From assembly GCA_051208045.1 (NCBI GenBank), contig JBPJFY010000014.1:1-64000 (forward strand): a stretch of 64,000 nucleotides of DNA, read 5' to 3'. This document shows, piece after piece, positions 52,013 to 60,716 of the stretch (the stretch's first letter is position 1; each line of letters starts with the position of its first letter). Origin of the DNA: LZORAL124-50-18 sp051208045. Its GTDB lineage: Bacteria > Pseudomonadota > Gammaproteobacteria > Pseudomonadales > Oleiphilaceae. The position numbers and the translations under genes were made by a program. The notes under the pieces were generated by a model. That model saw nothing but the letters and a program-made list of their open reading frames with translations, did not search any database and was not told where the DNA came from.

Positions 52013-53665
52013 CTACTGAATGCCCTTCACCGTGCGAATCCAAGGCTTTTGTTTTTTAAGACTTTCAGGGTATCGATCCACACCAGCACGCGCCTTATCT
52101 TTCGAGCTATAGGCACCGTCCAGCACAACAAACCACGGCTTGCCTTTGTATGTCGAGCGAATATAGAAGAATCCACTGTCGGGATACTGCTTTAAAAAGC
52201 GCTTCGCCGTCGCCTCATTGTAGCTACCCAGCAGCTGTACGACGAAGTGTGCGGCATTTTGTTGATTAACCCAACGCGCATCCCGGAAGTTTCCATCTTG
52301 GACAACGGGCTCTGTTTTTTTCGCAGTTTCGGGAGGGGGGGCAACTGGCGCGACTGAAACGACTTTTTCAATCTTTTCGGTCGGCGTTTTTTGTGGCGTC
52401 ACTTTCTGTGCTGCTTGAGCGGGCGGCTCAGCCTGTGCAGTTTCACCCGGAGGACTCGCCTCGCCCGCTGTATCCGGGGGCACACTGCCAACCATTTCGC
52501 CAACAGGCGACTCAACCGGAATTTCCTCCACGCTCACTACCTGAGGAGAAACAAGGGGTTCGTTCGCAGTCTCGGCGGGTGGCGGAGGTATTACCTTATC
52601 AGGAATGGGCGCAGTTAAAATCACCCTGGAAGGATCATCGCGCTCAACCACACCTATAGCTCTACCGTTCACAGATGAGGATGGAGCGTCAATCACTTCT
52701 AAATCAAGCGTTTGATCAACCGGCTTACTCTCGGAAGAAGAATCCAACAACAACCATATCACAATGACAACAATCGCGATCGCTCCGCCAGCCAACGCAG
52801 CGATGGAGCGTGCTTTTTCAGAAAACTCCCAGGACATCGACTGATGGCCAGCCTCCTCTTCGCTTGCCATGCCCAGAAGCACCCCCGGTGCGACGCGATT
52901 GATCCTTCCCGGATTTCCTTTCCCGAGACGAGCCAAGCCATCCAGCTGCTGGTGAGATAAAAGAATTTCCGTTTTAGCTCCCGCCTTATACAGGCGAAGC
53001 TTCACATACCGTTCGGTGTCATCGAACCCCAGCGAAAGCAGAGGAAGTTGATACACCTGATCTTCCAGGGAGGATTCCGCTTGACTGACCAGTAAACCTA
53101 CCCACTCATGCTGTGCAGTGAACAACCAGCGAACACCACTCTCTTTAATACCTATTTTTTGCTGAGCAGACAGAATCAGACCTAATGAACCTTCAGTGAG
53201 ATTGTCCGAATCATCCACAACGATCAAGGTATTCGGGCGCGGGCTGGTTAATGTTTTCTTGTGCTCCAGGTACCCCATCAAGGCTTTCAACAGGAGGGAT
53301 GGGGTATCGTCGCTTAACGAAACTGGACAAACATAGTTATCCTTGGAAAACAGCATTTCCAGCAGACGCACTTCGCCCATCAACATGGAGGACTTCAGAA
53401 TCACGACCTTAAATTCGTCTTTGACAGATTTGATGATCTCAGCCAACACCGTCGTTTTACCGATGCCTTTCTCTCCCGTGATCAAGGGAGACATTTCACC
53501 GAATCGCAAGGTATGTACGGCTTTTGCCACGAGCTCTTCGCGCCCCGCACCGTGGTAGAAAAAGTCGAGGCTGCCACCGAAAGGATCGCCCAATAGCCCA
53601 AACCGGTCTTTTAACTGTAAAAACAAAGACTCTTTGTTTGCGTCATTGTGGGCGTTTCGGCGCAT
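52013..53665 (-). CDS. damX: DamX-like AAA and SPOR-domain cell division protein
   Basis: Septal ring protein of the inner membrane, next to aroKB as in E. coli. The ATG at 53665 gives 550 residues; a TTG five codons upstream is the alternative. Residues 20-280 form an ExeA/GspA-type AAA ATPase with Walker A GEKGIGKT (64-71) and Walker B TLIVVDD. This is larger than the region found in E. coli DamX. A single transmembrane helix (about 288-307) is followed by a periplasmic linker rich in Pro, Glu and Val (310-465). A C-terminal SPOR domain (about 470-550: HFVVQLLGSYNEATAKRFL, GKPWFVVLDGAYSS) should bind septal peptidoglycan lacking stem peptides. Confidence 0.9.
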   Translation of the reverse strand: MRRNAHNDANKESLFLQLKDRFGLLGDPFGGSLDFFYHGAGREELVAKAVHTLRFGEMSPLITGEKGIGKTTVLAEIIKSVKDEFKVVILKSSMLMGEVRLLEMLFSKDNYVCPVSLSDDTPSLLLKALMGYLEHKKTLTSPRPNTLIVVDDSDNLTEGSLGLILSAQQKIGIKESGVRWLFTAQHEWVGLLVSQAESSLEDQVYQLPLLSLGFDDTERYVKLRLYKAGAKTEILLSHQQLDGLARLGKGNPGRINRVAPGVLLGMASEEEAGHQSMSWEFSEKARSIAALAGGAIAIVVIVIWLLLDSSSESKPVDQTLDLEVIDAPSSSVNGRAIGVVERDDPSRVILTAPIPDKVIPPPPAETANEPLVSPQVVSVEEIPVESPVGEMVGSVPPDTAGEASPPGETAQAEPPAQAAQKVTPQKTPTEKIEKVVSVAPVAPPPETAKKTEPVVQDGNFRDARWVNQQNAAHFVVQLLGSYNEATAKRFLKQYPDSGFFYIRSTYKGKPWFVVLDGAYSSKDKARAGVDRYPESLKKQKPWIRTVKGIQ

Positions 53666-53726
53666 TCGTTTCAACTTCAAACCGCTTCACTCTCGCTAAT
53701 GATCAACAGGCTGTCAGGTCCAGTAT

Positions 53727-54809
53727 TCAAGACCGTGTGGCAGACTCGATGGCCAGCCGCAGGTTTTCCTCGGAAAAGTCACTCGTAACGTAAGCTTCTC
53801 CCATTGCCCGGAGCAACACCAACCGTAACGTTCCATCGAGTACTTTTTTATCAACTGCCATCAGCGCACAGTAATCGTCAAAGTTCATGTCGGCAGGTCC
53901 AACAACGGGAAGCGCTGCCGATGTAAGTAAACGGATCAAACCTTCAACATCCTCTTCCCCGATGGCACCCATGAGCTGAGACAATCTGGCTGCCATGACC
54001 ATACCGACAGACACTGCCTCTCCGTGCAACCAGGAACCATACCCGGTGTGCGTTTCTATCGCATGACCAAACGTATGTCCGAGATTAAGAATCGCCCGAA
54101 TTCCGGACTCTTTCTCATCCAGCGATACGACCTTTGCCTTGCAAACACAGGAGGTTTCGATGGCATGACAGATCGCTCCCTGATCTAGTCCCATGAGATC
54201 AGCCATATGCTCCTGAAGCCAGCGGTAGAAAGACGGCTCCGCTATTAATCCGTACTTGACGACTTCAGCGATACCCGCAGACAATTCTTTAGTCGGCAGA
54301 GTCTGCAACGTTTCCGTGTCGATAATGACCGCTTTGGGCTGATAGAACGCACCAATCATGTTCTTCCCAAGGGCGTGATTAACCCCCGTCTTGCCGCCAA
54401 CAGAAGAATCCACTTGAGACAGTAGCGTTGTAGGCACTTGAATAAAGTTCACGCCGCGTTGATAGCATGCCGCCGCGAATCCGGTCATATCGCCAATGAC
54501 ACCACCACCCAGCGCAATCAGCGTCGTAGTGCGAGAATGCTGCCTTTCCAATAATTCGGTAAAAATCTGATTAACCGTCTCAAGATTTTTAAACTTCTCC
54601 CCATCAGGCAGGATAACCTCACTCACTGAATAATCCGTCAAGAGTGAACGCACTTTATCCAGGTAGAGCGGCGCCACCGTCTCATTGGTGACCACCATGA
54701 CTTGCTTCGAACGTATATGCGCCGTGAACAACGCTTCCTGCTTCAGCAGGCCTGCGCCCAGATAAATCGGGTAGCTTCGATCACCCAGATCAACATGTAT
54801 TGTTTTCAT
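53727..54809 (-). CDS. aroB: 3-dehydroquinate synthase
   Basis: Second step of the shikimate pathway, converting DAHP to 3-dehydroquinate with NAD+ and a divalent metal. The ATG at 54809 gives 360 residues. Conserved segments: LPDGEKFKNLETVNQIF, ALGGGVIGDMTGFAAACYQRG, QVPTTLLSQVDSSVGGKTG, NHALGKNMIGAFYQP, LNLGHTFGHAIE and HGEAVSVGMV; the metal ligands are the Glu and two His of these. It starts 4 bases after the aroK stop. Confidence 0.97.
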   Translation of the reverse strand: MKTIHVDLGDRSYPIYLGAGLLKQEALFTAHIRSKQVMVVTNETVAPLYLDKVRSLLTDYSVSEVILPDGEKFKNLETVNQIFTELLERQHSRTTTLIALGGGVIGDMTGFAAACYQRGVNFIQVPTTLLSQVDSSVGGKTGVNHALGKNMIGAFYQPKAVIIDTETLQTLPTKELSAGIAEVVKYGLIAEPSFYRWLQEHMADLMGLDQGAICHAIETSCVCKAKVVSLDEKESGIRAILNLGHTFGHAIETHTGYGSWLHGEAVSVGMVMAARLSQLMGAIGEEDVEGLIRLLTSAALPVVGPADMNFDDYCALMAVDKKVLDGTLRLVLLRAMGEAYVTSDFSEENLRLAIESATRS

Positions 54810-54813
54810 CGTA

Positions 54814-55365
54814 TTATCCCATATCTCCTTTTGCCTGGGGCAGGCCACGAGCATCCTGCATTTTGGCCAGAATCTGCTTAACGACTGTGCGCGGATTTTT
54901 CTTGTCTGTCACGACCGTGATGTCTGCCAAAGCGTCATAAAGAGGGTGCCGTTGGTCATACAGCCTGGACAAAACTTCCAGCGGATTTTCAGTTTGCAGT
55001 AAAGGGCGATTGCGGTCTCGATGCGTCCGTTCAAATTGTTGGTTTACGGAAGTCTTTAAGTACACAACCAGGGCATCCTGAGAAATCACCTGCCTGTTTT
55101 CGGGGCGAAGCACAGCGCCACCACCGGTGGCAATGACCAAACCGTTTTCCTGACATAAGGCTTCAATCGTATGCATTTCTCGATCGCGAAACCCCTGTTC
55201 ACCCTCGACATCAAAAATCCAGGGAATATCCGCGCCGCACCGGGCCTCGATGACTTTGTCCGAGTCCTTGAACTCAAACTTCAATTCTTTCGCAAGCACT
55301 TTGCCAATGGTGGTTTTGCCTGCCCCCATCGGGCCAACCAACACGACATTTCGATAGTTTTTCAT
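54814..55365 (-). CDS. aroK: Shikimate kinase I
   Basis: Phosphorylates shikimate in aromatic amino acid synthesis. The ATG at 55365 gives 183 residues. The P-loop GPMGAGKTT lies at residues 11-19. It is followed by the shikimate-binding D-S-D motif (FKDSDKVIEARCG), FRDRE, ATGGGAVLRPENR, and the lid segment DRNRPLL. The reading frame stays open upstream to 55500, but the start chosen fits the P-loop position, and no ribosome site was found for either. The gene follows the pilQ terminator. Confidence 0.95.
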   Translation of the reverse strand: MKNYRNVVLVGPMGAGKTTIGKVLAKELKFEFKDSDKVIEARCGADIPWIFDVEGEQGFRDREMHTIEALCQENGLVIATGGGAVLRPENRQVISQDALVVYLKTSVNQQFERTHRDRNRPLLQTENPLEVLSRLYDQRHPLYDALADITVVTDKKNPRTVVKQILAKMQDARGLPQAKGDMG

Positions 55366-55484
55366 AGATAACAACAACTCAGACTCGACTGCCCGACGGG
55401 ATATGTTCAAAAAGCGATGTGACACGACAGCACACCGCGGCAGCAGTGGAGAATAGCATAAGGAAAGCGGGAATTTTACACCCC

Positions 55485-55516
55485 AAAACAAAAAAACCAC
55501 CGCAGAGCGGTGGTTT
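55485..55516 (-). terminator. Rho-independent terminator after pilQ
   Basis: AAACCACCGC (55494-55503) and GCGGTGGTTT (55507-55516) form a perfect 10-bp stem with a 3-base loop. Read on the minus strand it is followed by a run of seven T bases, with a further T run just beyond. It separates pilMNOPQ from aroK. Confidence 0.9.
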
Positions 55517-55535
55517 GGATCGCATTCATCAATCC

Positions 55536-57668
55536 TTACTGGTCGATCAATCCTTCTTTCAACAATTTCGGTGTAATAAACACCAAAAGTTCAGAACGGT
55601 TGTCCACTTCCTCATTTTTGCGGAAGAGTTTACCCACATAAGGGAGATCACCCAGGAATGGAGTTTTAGTGACCGTTTTGCTGGTTTCCGCTTCAAATAT
55701 GCCACCTAATACAACGGTTTCGCCATTGGCCACCAAAACCTGCGTTTTGATTTCGTTGGTCACGATACTGGGCACACCTGCGGTCACCGCCCCGCGAGAA
55801 TCCTGATTAATGACCAAATCCATAATTATCTTATCGTCTGGCGTTATCTGAGGTGTAACTTCTAATGACAAGGCAGCTTCTTTGAATGATACCGACGTCG
55901 CCCCGCTGGAGGAGGCTTCCTGGTAGGGGATTTCTTCGCCGGACTTAATCGATGCTTTTTGGCGGTCTGCCGTCACAATCTTTGGCTGTGCAACGATTTC
56001 CGCCTGACCATCCACCTCAAAGGCGGATAATTCCATACTCAGAAGTACCTGATCGTTGGTAAAACCTATCGCTACGGAAGTGGAGTTTGTTCTGCTCACC
56101 CCCAAATCAACCGCCAACGCATCGGGAAACGGCACCGTGACACTACCACCACCCGCTGCTTGATTATTCACATCCAACTGAGATGCCTGGTTTCCACTCA
56201 CAGTGTATAAACTGTCACCTTTAGCTTTAGCAAAGGCCCCGCCCCACTGAATACCCAAGTCTTGAGACATATCTTTTTGCGCACGTACAATTCGTGCTTC
56301 AATAAGCACCTGTCGTACCGGCACATCCCATTTTGTGATCAATCTACGTATCTGCTCCTGCTTCTCGGCAGTTTCCCGCAAGCTGATGGTATTGGTGCGA
56401 TCATCTGACGAGATAAACCCGCGCTCTGAAATCAAATCCTGATCTGTTTTAAGAAGCTTGACAATATCATTTGCTTTCGCATAGTTCACCTGGATTACAT
56501 CCAACGAAACGGGAGCAAGCTCTTTGACTTGTTTGCTTGCTTCCAATTCCAGCTTCTCCCGCTGAGCGATTTCGGCTGCTGGCGCAACCATAAGCACGTT
56601 ACCCACCTTTCTCTTATCCAACCCTTTGGTCTTGAGAATTAGTTCGAGCGCTTGATCCCAAGGCACGTTCTGCAACCGCAACGTAATCGTACCAGTAACC
56701 GAATCACTCGCCACCAAGTTCAGCCCAGTGAAATCCGCAATCAACTGAAGGACAGAGCGCACCTCGATATCCTGAAAATTCAGCGACAACTTCTCGCCAG
56801 AATAAGGGAATTTCTCCTGTCGACGACGCTCCACTTCTTCCCGAGTCAAACCTTCCACACTCACGGTAAATTCGGTGTCCGCCTGATACGCCAGAAAATC
56901 ATAAAATCCATCCGGCTTTATCAGAATCACAGCATTTCCATTCTCCGTAATGGCATCGATTCGTTTCACCGGGGTCGCAAAATCCGTAACATCAAAACGC
57001 TTTTGAAGTTCAGCCGGCAAAGCCACACCTTTAAATTCCAAGCGAATGTTCCCTGCCACCTCGGACATATCGACATCGACATTTGGTTCTGTCAGGGAAA
57101 TTACGATCTGGCCATCCCCCTTATCCCCACGTTTAAAGTCGATCCCGCTCAAAGAGCGCCCTTCCGCTTGGGCAACGCCTGTAACAACCTGCTCGTCGCT
57201 ATTAGCCTTTGTTACCGATGCAGGAGCTCCCCCCTCATTTAAGCCCACTACCAAGATTACTGAGCTACCCTCCACGCGCGAGGTATAGGGCACAAGCTCA
57301 ACCAGATTCACAATCATGCGAATACGGTCTTTGGCTTCGATTACGGTGAGGCTCTGCGTGTTCCCCGCACCCAAGGTATGATGTTTTGCCTGCAATCCAC
57401 TCGAGGCACCAACGAAGTCAACAGCTATCCTTGCAGGTCGCTCAATCGTATAGCCTTGGGGCGCAGGCGGTGCTTCGTCAAACTTCAAACGAATCTCGGT
57501 TCGGTCTCCCGGCAACGAAGCAAAATTGATATCCTTCAATACTGCTGCAAACGTCATCGCAGGCCATAGGGATGCCACTGTCACAAGCATCGCTGACCAG
57601 AGTTTTGCTTTTGAACCCATTTTCGCCACCAGCCTATTTTTCGTCATTAAACTACTGTTATTCTTCAT
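55536..57668 (-). CDS. pilQ: Type IV pilus secretin PilQ
   Basis: Outer-membrane channel through which pili extend. The ATG at 57668 has GGAAGGA 2-3 bases upstream and gives 710 residues. An N-terminal segment of about 40 residues contains a signal peptide (AMLVTVASLWPAMTFA). Two AMIN domains follow (about 40-140 and 165-265), which bind peptidoglycan. Then come the secretin N-domains (LSLNFQDIEVRSVLQLIADFTGLN) and the membrane-forming secretin domain with VPFPDA and GEEIPYQEASSSGATSVSFKEA. The C-terminal GGIFEAETSKTVTKTPFLGDLP is typical. It is the last gene of pilMNOPQ. Confidence 0.96.
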   Translation of the reverse strand: MKNNSSLMTKNRLVAKMGSKAKLWSAMLVTVASLWPAMTFAAVLKDINFASLPGDRTEIRLKFDEAPPAPQGYTIERPARIAVDFVGASSGLQAKHHTLGAGNTQSLTVIEAKDRIRMIVNLVELVPYTSRVEGSSVILVVGLNEGGAPASVTKANSDEQVVTGVAQAEGRSLSGIDFKRGDKGDGQIVISLTEPNVDVDMSEVAGNIRLEFKGVALPAELQKRFDVTDFATPVKRIDAITENGNAVILIKPDGFYDFLAYQADTEFTVSVEGLTREEVERRRQEKFPYSGEKLSLNFQDIEVRSVLQLIADFTGLNLVASDSVTGTITLRLQNVPWDQALELILKTKGLDKRKVGNVLMVAPAAEIAQREKLELEASKQVKELAPVSLDVIQVNYAKANDIVKLLKTDQDLISERGFISSDDRTNTISLRETAEKQEQIRRLITKWDVPVRQVLIEARIVRAQKDMSQDLGIQWGGAFAKAKGDSLYTVSGNQASQLDVNNQAAGGGSVTVPFPDALAVDLGVSRTNSTSVAIGFTNDQVLLSMELSAFEVDGQAEIVAQPKIVTADRQKASIKSGEEIPYQEASSSGATSVSFKEAALSLEVTPQITPDDKIIMDLVINQDSRGAVTAGVPSIVTNEIKTQVLVANGETVVLGGIFEAETSKTVTKTPFLGDLPYVGKLFRKNEEVDNRSELLVFITPKLLKEGLIDQ

Positions 57669-57689
57669 ATTCCTTCCTGTTAACACGCA

Positions 57690-58235
57690 CTACTGCCCTG
57701 TATCATCCAAGGCCATAGTTCGAGGGCGTTCTAACCACCCCCCATGCCCATTGGGAACTATCTCGACTACGTCTATACCCGTTTCATCAATGCGAACGAT
57801 TTGACCAAAGTTTTTCCCCATGTATTGCCCCTCCTGAACACGATGAATCCCTCCTATATCATCACTCACCAGTGCAAATAGAGGCCCAATCTCCGCTTTC
57901 CGCAGGGTGCCCACCATCTTAAGCGAGGTCATCGGAAATGATTCCAACAATTCCTTAGGTCGTTCAAAATCGGGCTTCAGGTCGGGATTTTCATCCGGCT
58001 GCAGTGCCAGGTCGATTTGGATGGGAGGACTGAAAGGATCTCTGCGATTTGCCGCACTGTAGGTAAATGCCTCATAAGCTTCAAACACCGGCACAGGGTC
58101 TACTGGACCACCGGGTCGTTTATCCGCCTCAGCCATAAATCGATCAAGATCTTCAAATCCTAGATTCACGCTACAACCAGACAACAGAGCCACACCCACT
58201 GCCAGGACGACCGCAAAATTAACTCGTGTAGACAC
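57690..58235 (-). CDS. pilP: Type IV pilus lipoprotein PilP
   Basis: Inner-membrane lipoprotein linking PilN/PilO to PilQ. The start is GTG, with GGAGG 7 bases upstream. The lipobox is LLSG|C with acylated C21. A disordered stretch (RPGGPVDPVPVFEAYEAFTY) is followed by the homology-region beta-sandwich (FPMTSLKMVGTLRKAEIGPLFALV). The mature N-terminal segment RRDPFSPP is the conserved PilO-binding site in the family. Length is 181 residues. It lies 3 bases after pilO. Confidence 0.93.
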   Translation of the reverse strand: MSTRVNFAVVLAVGVALLSGCSVNLGFEDLDRFMAEADKRPGGPVDPVPVFEAYEAFTYSAANRRDPFSPPIQIDLALQPDENPDLKPDFERPKELLESFPMTSLKMVGTLRKAEIGPLFALVSDDIGGIHRVQEGQYMGKNFGQIVRIDETGIDVVEIVPNGHGGWLERPRTMALDDTGQ

Positions 58236-58238
58236 GTA

Positions 58239-58853
58239 TCACCCTCCAGACTTATATCGGTATGTTTTCGCCAGGATCGTCATTTCAAGCACGCTCGGAT
58301 TAATGGCATCAATCGGCTTTAGTGTAAAATCGTGAAGCGTAACTATTCGAGGCAAACTGGCAACCCCACTGATAAAACTCGCCAAGTCATGGTAAGTCCC
58401 TTTTGCAGATATATTAATCGGCAACTCCACATAAAACTCCTTGGACGCCTCTGGTGCTAACGAAATTGAATTTATCGACAGTCCACTCCCCAGCCCCGTG
58501 CTTGTTATATCCTCTAGTAGACCAGGCACTTCTGTATCGCCAGGCAACTGTTTGAGGAGTTCGCCAAATGTCTTCTCCATTTCAGCCATCTGGTCTCGAT
58601 AAACCTGCAAATTTGCCACTTTTTGCGCTTTTACCTCGTACTCTTTTCGCAGCTCAATTTCCTGAGCAGCCACTCTATCACGAGACTCATATTCGTCTTT
58701 GATCAAAAACCAATACGCACCCCCTACCACCAGAGAAAAAACCAATATCAGAACAATCAGTTTAATCAACAAAGGCCAGGAGCCCGCATTATTGAAATCA
58801 AGGTCATTGATATCAAAATTCTTTAAGCTTTCCATTGAGTCCGAAAAACTCAT
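58239..58853 (-). CDS. pilO: Type IV pilus inner-membrane protein PilO
   Basis: Bitopic protein that heterodimerises with PilN in the alignment complex. A short cytoplasmic N-terminus is followed by a helix at about 30-50 (LIKLIVLILVFSLVVGGAYWFLI), then a coiled coil (55-100) and a ferredoxin-like C-terminal domain (LLEDITSTGLGSGLSINSI, IVTLHDFTLKP). Length is 204 residues. AGGA lies 7 bases before the ATG. It is separated from pilN by 72 bases, more than the other pil genes here. Confidence 0.93.
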   Translation of the reverse strand: MSFSDSMESLKNFDINDLDFNNAGSWPLLIKLIVLILVFSLVVGGAYWFLIKDEYESRDRVAAQEIELRKEYEVKAQKVANLQVYRDQMAEMEKTFGELLKQLPGDTEVPGLLEDITSTGLGSGLSINSISLAPEASKEFYVELPINISAKGTYHDLASFISGVASLPRIVTLHDFTLKPIDAINPSVLEMTILAKTYRYKSGG

Positions 58854-58925
58854 ATCGCCATCCTATAAAACATTGAGGACTGATGCACTCCAGCCAATCT
58901 GACCACCAAGTGCACCCCGTTTACA

Positions 58926-59483
58926 TCAGGGCTTTTTCCCTTCCTCAGGGGTGGTTTGAGGCACAGTTAAATTAAAGCTATTCATTCCTGCCGGGCCGGC
59001 GGCCGCCGTCACCAGCGACAAATTCGGTTCACCAAACCAGTCAGACCCTTCAAATGTACGCATCAGACCTGAAATACGATTATTTGACTCTGCACTGCCC
59101 GCTATTGCCAGCACCCCTCCTGTCGACGAAAGCGAATTATAGTACAACCCGTCAGGCAAAGTTCGAACCAACTCATCAAAAACGCGAACAATCACAGGCC
59201 GTTTGCCCTGCAAGTCCTGGATTACCTTCATTCGCGCAATAAGCGCGTCTTTTTTCTTCTTCAGCTCTGAAATTTCTGCGATTTTCTTATCCAACTGCTT
59301 TGTGGCTGTCTCCAGGTAGGAGTTACGACTGTTCTGATATTCGATTTCGGACTGAACATAGTTCAACCAAAAAAAGCCCAGACCCGCAGCGATGACCACT
59401 GTGCCGACCAGGGACGTGACAAACTGCTGTTGTTTCTCAGCCCGAAGCTCTTCTCGCCAAGGCCGGAGGTTAATCTTTGCCAT
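58926..59483 (-). CDS. pilN: Type IV pilus inner-membrane protein PilN
   Basis: Bitopic partner of PilO. The cytoplasmic N-terminus MAKINLRPWREE is the conserved INLLPW-type segment bound by PilM. A transmembrane helix at about 22-42 is followed by a coiled coil with TKQLDKKIAEISELKKKKDAL, then a small periplasmic domain (VRTLPDGLYYNSLSSTGGV). The tail is proline-rich. Length is 185 residues. The start overlaps the pilM stop by one base (TAATG). Confidence 0.93.
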   Translation of the reverse strand: MAKINLRPWREELRAEKQQQFVTSLVGTVVIAAGLGFFWLNYVQSEIEYQNSRNSYLETATKQLDKKIAEISELKKKKDALIARMKVIQDLQGKRPVIVRVFDELVRTLPDGLYYNSLSSTGGVLAIAGSAESNNRISGLMRTFEGSDWFGEPNLSLVTAAAGPAGMNSFNLTVPQTTPEEGKKP

Positions 59484-60547
59484 TAATCAAAACTCCTCAT
59501 TGCCAAACCACAGGCGATCATCAGTGAAGGCGCATCGTTACTCAATGCTGACGCATTCACTTTTGTGCTCAACGCCATATCAGCGAACGGATTGGCGACC
59601 AGGGTTGTGGTGCCCACTTTATCCTGCACCAGTTCCGCAATACCGGGGATTGATGCTGTGCCGCCCGCGAGAATGACGTAGTCCACTTCGTTGTACTGAC
59701 TCGAAGAAAAGAAAAACTGAAGCGATCTTGCCACCTGTTGCACTACCGCCTCTTTAAAGGGACCGAGCACTTCCTGCTCATAATCATCAGGCAGTCCGCC
59801 TTGCTTCTTGGCAAGCCCCGCTTCTTCCTGCGACAGGCCATAGCGACGCTGGATTTCTTCCGTCAACTGCTTACCGCCAAAAAGCTGTTCGCGCGTATAG
59901 ATGGTCTTTCCATCCACGAGCACACTCAGGGTCGTCATTGTGGCCCCCATATCGACAATCGCTACCGTTTGCTCTTCCCCCGCCTCTTCCAGTTGCGGCT
60001 CCAACAAAGTGAAGGCTCGCTCCATTGCGTACGCCTCCACATCAACCACCTTGGTTTCCAGCCCACCAATTTCCAGTGAATCTTCACGCATTTCCACATT
60101 TTCTCGCCGGCATGCTGCCAGCAGAACGTCCACTTGATCGGGATTCTGCTCCGACGGACCAACCACCTCAAAATCAATCGCAACCTCGTCAAGTGGATAG
60201 GGAATATACTGATCCGCCTCTACATTGATCTGGTTTTCCATATCCGCATCACTCAAACCGGACTGCATTTGAATGGTTTTGGTGATGACTGCCGACCCCG
60301 CCACCGCAACAGCCCCAAGCTTGGTACTTGTTCTGGCCTTGGCTACCACTTTTCGCACAACATCACCGACCACCTCTGCATCGCTGATATTTTTTTCAAC
60401 CACGGCGTTTGGTGGCAACGGCTCTACACCATAACTCTCCACCTTGTAGCGGTTACCGCTTTTACTGAGTTCCAACAATTTCACCGAAGTGGAACTGATA
60501 TCTATACCCAACAATGACGTTTCTTTCTTGCCAAATAATCCGAACAC
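59483..60547 (-). CDS. pilM: Type IV pilus actin-like assembly protein PilM
   Basis: Cytoplasmic actin-fold ATPase that couples the cytoplasmic ring to PilN. The GTG start has AGGA 6 bases upstream; an N-terminal MFGLFGKKETSLLGIDISS is typical. Phosphate-binding strands of the actin fold: LLGIDISSTSVKLLEL, VAIVDMGATMTTLSVL, and ILAGGTASIPGIAELV. It contains the conserved EADQYIPYPLDEVAIDFEV segment. Length is 354 residues. It is the first gene of the operon, divergent from ponA. Confidence 0.94.
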   Translation of the reverse strand: MFGLFGKKETSLLGIDISSTSVKLLELSKSGNRYKVESYGVEPLPPNAVVEKNISDAEVVGDVVRKVVAKARTSTKLGAVAVAGSAVITKTIQMQSGLSDADMENQINVEADQYIPYPLDEVAIDFEVVGPSEQNPDQVDVLLAACRRENVEMREDSLEIGGLETKVVDVEAYAMERAFTLLEPQLEEAGEEQTVAIVDMGATMTTLSVLVDGKTIYTREQLFGGKQLTEEIQRRYGLSQEEAGLAKKQGGLPDDYEQEVLGPFKEAVVQQVARSLQFFFSSSQYNEVDYVILAGGTASIPGIAELVQDKVGTTTLVANPFADMALSTKVNASALSNDAPSLMIACGLAMRSFD

Positions 60548-60648
60548 GAGGAATCCTGCACGTTTGAATAGCTTTCTTTAATCTTTTAGTTCTTTTAAAT
60601 TTAATTAAAAAAAACCGATAACCACCTAATCGTCAAAGAAAAATTGCG

Positions 60649-60654
60649 TATAAT
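60649..60654 (+). promoter_or_regulatory. Candidate -10 box of ponA
   Basis: Perfect TATAAT in the A/T-rich 169-base gap between pilM and ponA, about 60 bases before the ponA ATG. The -35 region at 17 bp (CTAATC) is weak. Confidence 0.5.
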
Positions 60655-60716
60655 TAAGCCAATTTTTCACAGTTTCTTAAATAATAGACCCTTATTTTTT
60701 AGTTGTCAGGAAAAAG

